In this document: positions 60,398 to 64,000 of the stretch, piece by piece
Position numbering within the stretch: position 1 is the first letter of the stretch
How the letters are laid out: each line of letters begins with the position of its first letter
From: IMCC2047 sp041395865
GTDB taxonomy: Bacteria; Pseudomonadota; Gammaproteobacteria; Pseudomonadales; IMCC2047
Direction of reading: 5' to 3'
NCBI GenBank assembly: GCA_041395865.1
Contig: JAWKZQ010000002.1
Location: forward strand, 1-64,000
Length of the DNA: 64,000 bases
Notes under the pieces: generated by a model
The model's database searches: none
Told to the model about the DNA's origin: nothing
The model's input: the letters and a program-made list of their open reading frames with translations, nothing else
Program-made: the position numbers and the translations under genes

Positions 60398-62652
60398 CAG
60401 CTTCCGGCCCGGCAGCGTTTGACTTCCACCAGGTTGGGAATCTGGCCGATCTTATCAAGCAATCGTCCCAGCAGTACCAACCCGTTCACCTCAACCGTCA
60501 TGCGCAACTCAACCAGCCCCTGACGGCGGTCCAACTGCGAACTCAACGCCATGACATTGACCGATTCGCGGGTCAGTACGCCGGTAATATCATGCAACAA
60601 ACCGTGGCGGTCCAATGCGCGGATCAAAATATCGATCGCATAACGGCGCCGCGCCGGACCTTCCCAATCCACACGGACAATCCGTTCCGGATCCTCTTCC
60701 TCCAGCTGAAGTATCTTTTCACAGTCACGCCGGTGAATAGTCACACCGTAACCCTGCTTGATATAACCCAGGCAATCGTCCCCCTGAACCGGCTTGCAAC
60801 AGTCGGCCAGTTGCGTCATGGCATCAAGCACCGAGGACCGGCGGCGTTCTTCCGGTTCCGTCGTCAGCGCTACCGCCTTGTCGGCGTCATCCGCCAGCTT
60901 GAAGGCCAGCTGTTCATTATCCTGGTAACCCGGTAACTGCTGTTGCAATGCCTCCATCACGTCCGATACCGGCAAGTCGCCAGCACCGACATCCGCGTAC
61001 ATATCTTCACAACAGGCGTAGTCCATGGCCTCAGCCAACGTCTCCAGGTCAACGTCGCCCAGATCAAGACGCTGAATTTCATGCTCAACCATGACCTGCC
61101 CGGCATCGGCATTCACTTCTTTATCCTGCAACTTGAACCAGTGCTGGATTTTGCTGCGGGTTCGGCTTTCGCGGATATAGCCCAGCGACGGGTTAAGCCA
61201 TTCGCGACGCGGCGTGGCATGTTCAGCGGTGAGGATTTCCACCTGATCGCCGCTTTTCAAAGGGTGGTTAAGCGAAACAATGGCACCGTTAACGCGCGCC
61301 CCGCGGCAATGGTTGCCCACCTCCGTATGCACCCGGTAAGCAAAATCAACCGGTGTCGCGCCATTCATCAAGTCCACCACATGCCCGCCTGGCGTGAAAA
61401 CATAGGCGCGATCGGCCTGCACATCGGCGCGCAGTTCCTCGGCCAAGGTGCTGATATCACCCAGTTCCTCGTGCCATTGCAGCACCTGGCGCAGCCAGTC
61501 GATTTTTTCCTCATAGCTGTGCGCAACGCCTTTGCGATCCGTTCCCTTGTACTGCCAATGAGAACAAACGCCAAATTCAGCTTCTTCATGCATGGCATGG
61601 GTGCGAATCTGCACCTCCATCACCTTGCCCTCAGGACCGATAACCGCCGTATGCAGGGAACGGTAACCGTTTGGCTTCGGCGTGGCGATGTAATCGTCAA
61701 ACTCGTTGGGAATATTGCGCCACAGGGAGTGCACGATACCCAGGGTGGCATAGCAATCCTTGATTTCGGGCACCAGCACCCGCACCGCACTGATATCGTA
61801 CACCTGGTCGAAATCAATGTGCTTTTTATCCATTTTGCGGGCAATGCTGAAAATATGCTTGGCCCGCCCGGTCACCGAGGCGTCAATCTGCTCATCGCGC
61901 AGCTTTTGCTCGAGCAGGTTAATGACCCGGGAAATAAACGCTTCGCGATCCAGCCGCCGGCCATCCAGCAGCTTGGCAATCATGGTATAGCGTTCCGGCT
62001 CCAGATAACGGAAGGCAATATCCTCCAGCTCCCACTTGATGTACCCGATGCCCAGGCGGTGAGCCAAGGGCGCGTACACCTCACTGACATGGCGGGCAAT
62101 ACGCTGCTTGAACTCGGTGGGTTCGTTTTTGATCGCCCGAATCGCCCAGGTGCGCTCGGCCAGTTTAATGAGCGCAACGCGCACATCGTCCACCATGGCC
62201 ACCAGCATTTTGCGCACATTCTCAATCTGGTTCTGGCCGCCAAGGTCGGTGTCGTTCTGGGGCTGGTGCAGGGTGGTGATGGCATCCATCTGCTGGACAC
62301 CCTCGATCAGTTTGGCCACTGTCTTGCCGAACGCCACTTCGACGTCCTCAAGACTCAGGCGTTCCTCGCGCACAGCGCGGCACAGGATACCCGCCACCAG
62401 GCTATCACTGTCCAGTTGCAGGCCCGCCAGGATTTCAGCAATTTCCAGACCGGCAAAAAAGCAGTTGCCGTAACTGTAGTCACCACCCTCTTCCGCGTGT
62501 GAGCGCAACGCAATATCCTGCGCCAGCTCACAGGCGGCACGAATGGCAGTCATATCCTCCAACCCCAGGGTGGACTGCATTTGTTCCACCCAGGCATCGT
62601 TATTAATGCGCCCTTCGGCAACTTCAGGCTGGAGCTTACGTACTTGAACCAT
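60397..62652 (-). CDS. relA: (p)ppGpp synthetase RelA
   Basis: The 751-residue protein has a degenerate HD domain (SLVAGILCRAVREERLSLEDVE, the HD pair missing), the synthetase domain (YDISAVRVLVPEIKDCYATLGIVHSLW, EFDDYIATPKPNGYRSLHTAVIGPEGKVMEVQIRTHAMHEEAEFG), a TGS domain (VFTPGGHVVDLMNGATPVDFAYRVHTEVGNHC), a zinc-finger-like CCKPVQGDDCLGYI region and a C-terminal ACT domain. Loss of the hydrolase residues shows it is RelA, not SpoT. It senses stalled ribosomes. Confidence 0.97.
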   Translation of the reverse strand: MVQVRKLQPEVAEGRINNDAWVEQMQSTLGLEDMTAIRAACELAQDIALRSHAEEGGDYSYGNCFFAGLEIAEILAGLQLDSDSLVAGILCRAVREERLSLEDVEVAFGKTVAKLIEGVQQMDAITTLHQPQNDTDLGGQNQIENVRKMLVAMVDDVRVALIKLAERTWAIRAIKNEPTEFKQRIARHVSEVYAPLAHRLGIGYIKWELEDIAFRYLEPERYTMIAKLLDGRRLDREAFISRVINLLEQKLRDEQIDASVTGRAKHIFSIARKMDKKHIDFDQVYDISAVRVLVPEIKDCYATLGIVHSLWRNIPNEFDDYIATPKPNGYRSLHTAVIGPEGKVMEVQIRTHAMHEEAEFGVCSHWQYKGTDRKGVAHSYEEKIDWLRQVLQWHEELGDISTLAEELRADVQADRAYVFTPGGHVVDLMNGATPVDFAYRVHTEVGNHCRGARVNGAIVSLNHPLKSGDQVEILTAEHATPRREWLNPSLGYIRESRTRSKIQHWFKLQDKEVNADAGQVMVEHEIQRLDLGDVDLETLAEAMDYACCEDMYADVGAGDLPVSDVMEALQQQLPGYQDNEQLAFKLADDADKAVALTTEPEERRRSSVLDAMTQLADCCKPVQGDDCLGYIKQGYGVTIHRRDCEKILQLEEEDPERIVRVDWEGPARRRYAIDILIRALDRHGLLHDITGVLTRESVNVMALSSQLDRRQGLVELRMTVEVNGLVLLGRLLDKIGQIPNLVEVKRCRAGS

Positions 62653-62670
62653 GAGTAATTTCGTTATTGT

Positions 62671-64000
62671 TTATTCGTAATCAAAGACAGCAATGGACTC
62701 CACATGTGCCGTGTGTGGAAACATATCCAAAACGCCCGCCGCTTTCAAAGTATAGCCATGCAATTTCAATTCGCCGGCATCGCGCGCCAGTGTAGCCGGA
62801 TTACAGGAAACATACACAATACGCTTGGCCTTGAAGCGAGCAATTTTCTGCACCATCTCCAATGCGCCGGAACGGGGCGGGTCGATCAGAATCTTGTCGA
62901 AACCCTGCACAGACCAAGGCTGGTGATCGAAATCCTGGGTCAGGTCCGCCGCATAGAATTCGACATTTTCCAGCTGGTTATGGCGTGCGTTTTCGTAACC
63001 CCGCTTCACCATCGCCTCACTGCCCTCGACACCGACAACCGCAGCACCGCGGCTGGCCAACGGAATGGTGAAGTTACCCAGTCCGCAGAACAAGTCCAGT
63101 ACCCGCTCGTCAGGCTGAACATCCAGGTAATCCAGCGCTAAATGTACGACCTTGCGGTTAATTTCCGCATTGACCTGGGTAAAGTCCATCGGGTGAAAAC
63201 GCATCTCCACACCAAACTCCTCCAGGCGGTAAGTCAGGCGATCGTCGCTCTCCTGTGGCCATAACTTGGAGACCGTATCCGGGCCGCCCGGTTGCAGGTA
63301 AATATGGAAATTGTGCGTCTGCCCAAAGGCCGTCAGTGCCGCCAGGTCTGATTCGCTGAGGGTTTCCAGGTTGCGGAACACCAACGCCACAATATCATCG
63401 CCGATCGCCACTTCGATCTGGGCGATGGTGCGGAAAGCATCCAGTGATTTGATAAACGCGCGCAGCGCCTGAATCCGGTTGCCCAAGCGCTCATCAAGAA
63501 TATGGCACTGCTCAATATCGGTGATAAAACTATTGCCCTTCTCGCGAAACCCCACCAACACCTCATCGCGTTTGGCGACATAGCGCACGCCCAGGCGCGC
63601 CTTGCGACGGTAGCCGTAGGTAGGCCCAGTCACGGGTTCCAGCAAGATTTCCGGCTTCAATTCACCGAAATGCTGGAGGTGCTCCAACAGTGTCGACTGC
63701 TTGTATTCAATCTGCGCCTGGCTGTCGAAATGCTGCAGGCTGCAGCCTCCGCAAATCGAGGCCTGGGCACAGCGCGGTTCGACACGCTGTGGCGAAGCGG
63801 TAATCACCGATTCCACCTTGCCCTCTTCGTAGCGACTGCGTTGACTGGTAATAAGCGCATTCACCGTTTCGCCCGGCAGGGCGCCTTCGACAAAAACGCG
63901 CTTGCCGTCACGCAGCGCCAAACCACGGCCTTCGTGGCTCAGGCCATCAATGGTTAATTGTGCCGCTTCCGGCTCTCTGTATTTTCTTCTGCGTCGGGCC
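62671..64000 (-). CDS. rlmD: 23S rRNA (uracil1939-C5)-methyltransferase RlmD, partial (start outside window)
   Basis: The frame remains open past the window end (…RREPEAAQLTIDGLSHEGRGLALRDG on the upstream side), so the start lies beyond 64000. It has a TRAM domain (GLSHEGRGLALRDGKRVFVEGALPGE), a 4Fe-4S cysteine set (PRCAQASICGGCSLQH plus an IEQCHIL Cys), and the methyltransferase core with VLDLFCGLGNFTIPLA, ILIDPPRSGALE and the catalytic Cys in VYVSCNPATLARD. It makes m5U1939. relA follows 18 bases downstream, as in Pseudomonas. Confidence 0.96.
   Translation of the reverse strand, partial: ARRRRKYREPEAAQLTIDGLSHEGRGLALRDGKRVFVEGALPGETVNALITSQRSRYEEGKVESVITASPQRVEPRCAQASICGGCSLQHFDSQAQIEYKQSTLLEHLQHFGELKPEILLEPVTGPTYGYRRKARLGVRYVAKRDEVLVGFREKGNSFITDIEQCHILDERLGNRIQALRAFIKSLDAFRTIAQIEVAIGDDIVALVFRNLETLSESDLAALTAFGQTHNFHIYLQPGGPDTVSKLWPQESDDRLTYRLEEFGVEMRFHPMDFTQVNAEINRKVVHLALDYLDVQPDERVLDLFCGLGNFTIPLASRGAAVVGVEGSEAMVKRGYENARHNQLENVEFYAADLTQDFDHQPWSVQGFDKILIDPPRSGALEMVQKIARFKAKRIVYVSCNPATLARDAGELKLHGYTLKAAGVLDMFPHTAHVESIAVFDYE

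Noticed and set aside
60943..62502. 519-codon open frame antisense to relA
   Set aside because: Shadow of relA; composition is anomalous and no family is recognisable.
1..64000. CRISPR arrays and insertion sequences
   Set aside because: No regularly spaced repeats of CRISPR size and no transposase-like protein were seen; the only mobile-DNA enzyme is the tyrosine integrase.

Overview
The window is chromosomal DNA of a gammaproteobacterium. It reads as the end of an integrative element (bases 1 to about 12.4 kb) joined to about 51 kb of conserved core genome. The core gene order (mutS-fdxA-rpoS-nlpD; eno-kdsA-pyrG; dnaE-accA; the lpx/bam/dxr block; frr-pyrH-tsf-rpsB; map-glnD-dapD-dapE; adk; mazG-relA-rlmD) is the Pseudomonas/Cellvibrionales type. 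A seven-iron ferredoxin beside mutS and a 343-residue DapD fit that. My guess is a marine Cellvibrionaceae-like organism; this is inference from gene order and protein style, not a database match.

Region 1 (1-12.4 kb) is the replication/partition/regulation end of an integrating conjugative element of the SPI-7/PFGI-1 class. On the minus strand lie a Cro-like regulator, ParB, a DUF2857 protein, an STY4528-type replication protein, a PFL_4669-type protein, a small basic protein, a ParM/StbA-like actin homologue, a DUF3577 (STY4534) protein, a RadC-like JAB protein and a partial DUF6573 protein. Facing them on the plus strand are a LexA/CI-like S24 repressor, an AlpA regulator and a HipB-HipA toxin-antitoxin pair. 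A P4-type tyrosine integrase on the minus strand closes the element beside mutS. Regulatory DNA is dense here: repeated TGCTAA/GGCA operator-like sites, two apparently leaderless promoters, a hip operator, a stack of hairpins before the DUF3577 gene, and two repeat arrays at the presumed attachment end. No tRNA gene is visible at the border.

Region 2 (12.4-46.3 kb): mutS and fdxA on the plus strand, then one long minus-strand series running rpsB, tsf, pyrH, frr, uppS, cdsA, dxr, rseP, bamA, skp, lpxD, fabZ, lpxA, lpxB, rnhB, dnaE, accA, tilS, pyrG, kdsA, eno, ftsB, ispD, ispF, truD, pcm, a DUF368/PopT transporter, nlpD, rpoS. It combines translation, isoprenoid/undecaprenyl lipid, phospholipid, lipid A and outer-membrane assembly genes. 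surE is absent between truD and pcm, and a DUF368 gene lies between pcm and nlpD. bamA carries a single-base frameshift.

Region 3 (46.7-64 kb): map, glnD, an ArsC/Spx-like gene, dapD, dapE and a small membrane protein on the plus strand. Then come a membrane-anchored cold-shock-domain protein (minus), a GGDEF diguanylate cyclase (plus), and a minus-strand set: lipoprotein, rsmJ, a small unknown, uppP (frameshifted), tsaB, a PD-(D/E)xK-like unknown, adk, mazG, relA and rlmD (cut by the window end). The frameshifts in bamA (essential) and uppP are each one base, which raises the possibility of indel errors in the assembly.
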